DNA of 22,880 nucleotides, from contig CBDUYN010000167.1 in NCBI GenBank assembly GCA_965371445.1, positions 1 to 22,880 of the forward strand, given 5' to 3'. Shown here one piece after another: positions 22,813 through 22,880 of this stretch (positions are counted from its first letter, which is position 1; each line of letters starts with the position of its first letter). The notes beneath the pieces are model-generated. The model did no database searches. It saw only the letters and a list, made by a program, of their open reading frames with translations, and was not told the origin of the DNA. A program made the translations under genes and the position numbers. This DNA comes from DASWIG01 sp965371445 (GTDB taxonomy: Bacteria; Acidobacteriota; Thermoanaerobaculia; Multivoradales; J023).

Positions 22813-22880
22813 TTCAGATTCCTGCCCCGGCCTGGGTGCCACCCGCTTCACAAGCTTCCTGTTTTCAGCGACTTACGGGC

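Overview
The window reads as a piece of a high-G+C, Gram-negative-type bacterial chromosome. The gene content (DUF1684 lipoprotein-like protein, SurA-like chaperone, TPR lytic transglycosylase next to murA, HD-GYP protein, two sigma-54 activators, PabB-PabC fusion) would fit Acidobacteriota (for example Thermoanaerobaculia-like lineages), but that placement is inference; no rRNA or phylogenetic marker comparison was possible.

Left end, 1 to about 3400: an accessory island with visibly lower G+C and different codon use from the rest. It holds a type II restriction endonuclease overlapping a beta-class DNA methyltransferase, a site at 1998-2122 with the architecture of an integron attC recombination site, a shorter related sequence in front of the restriction gene, then an Mrr-like nuclease-fold protein. 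Two copies of a purine-rich repeat with 10-bp inverted ends follow the methyltransferase and the Mrr-like gene. I read this as a small cassette array (attC sites with no integrase visible) that carries DNA defence genes.

3400 to 4051: transition zone with a 44-codon minus-strand gene that has a good ribosome binding site and an intrinsic terminator, both too short or too hidden to stand out among the overlapping frames.

4052 to 11237, plus strand: an NtrC-type sigma-54 activator; the broken remains of a hybrid histidine kinase (membrane N-terminus and C-terminal receiver in different frames, kinase core gone); a secreted DUF1684 protein; a GAF/HD-GYP cyclic-di-GMP phosphodiesterase translationally coupled to a second sigma-54 activator; and a SurA-like exported protein whose signal-peptide region is partly encoded by a palindromic intergenic repeat.

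11271 to 14921, minus strand: a periplasmic soluble lytic transglycosylase and murA, linking cell-wall synthesis and turnover. 15042-15869 is a plus-strand formylglycine-generating-enzyme-like protein without the catalytic cysteines. A second, inverted copy of the palindromic repeat sits at 15877-15954.

15965 to 22286, minus strand, probably one transcription unit read right to left: an NtrY-like histidine kinase, a PabB-PabC fusion for p-aminobenzoate synthesis, oligoendopeptidase F, and an unrecognised protein with a Cys/His cluster. The right end carries a truncated AlbA_2-like reading frame running into an unusual array of degenerate repeats with a 42-bp period.
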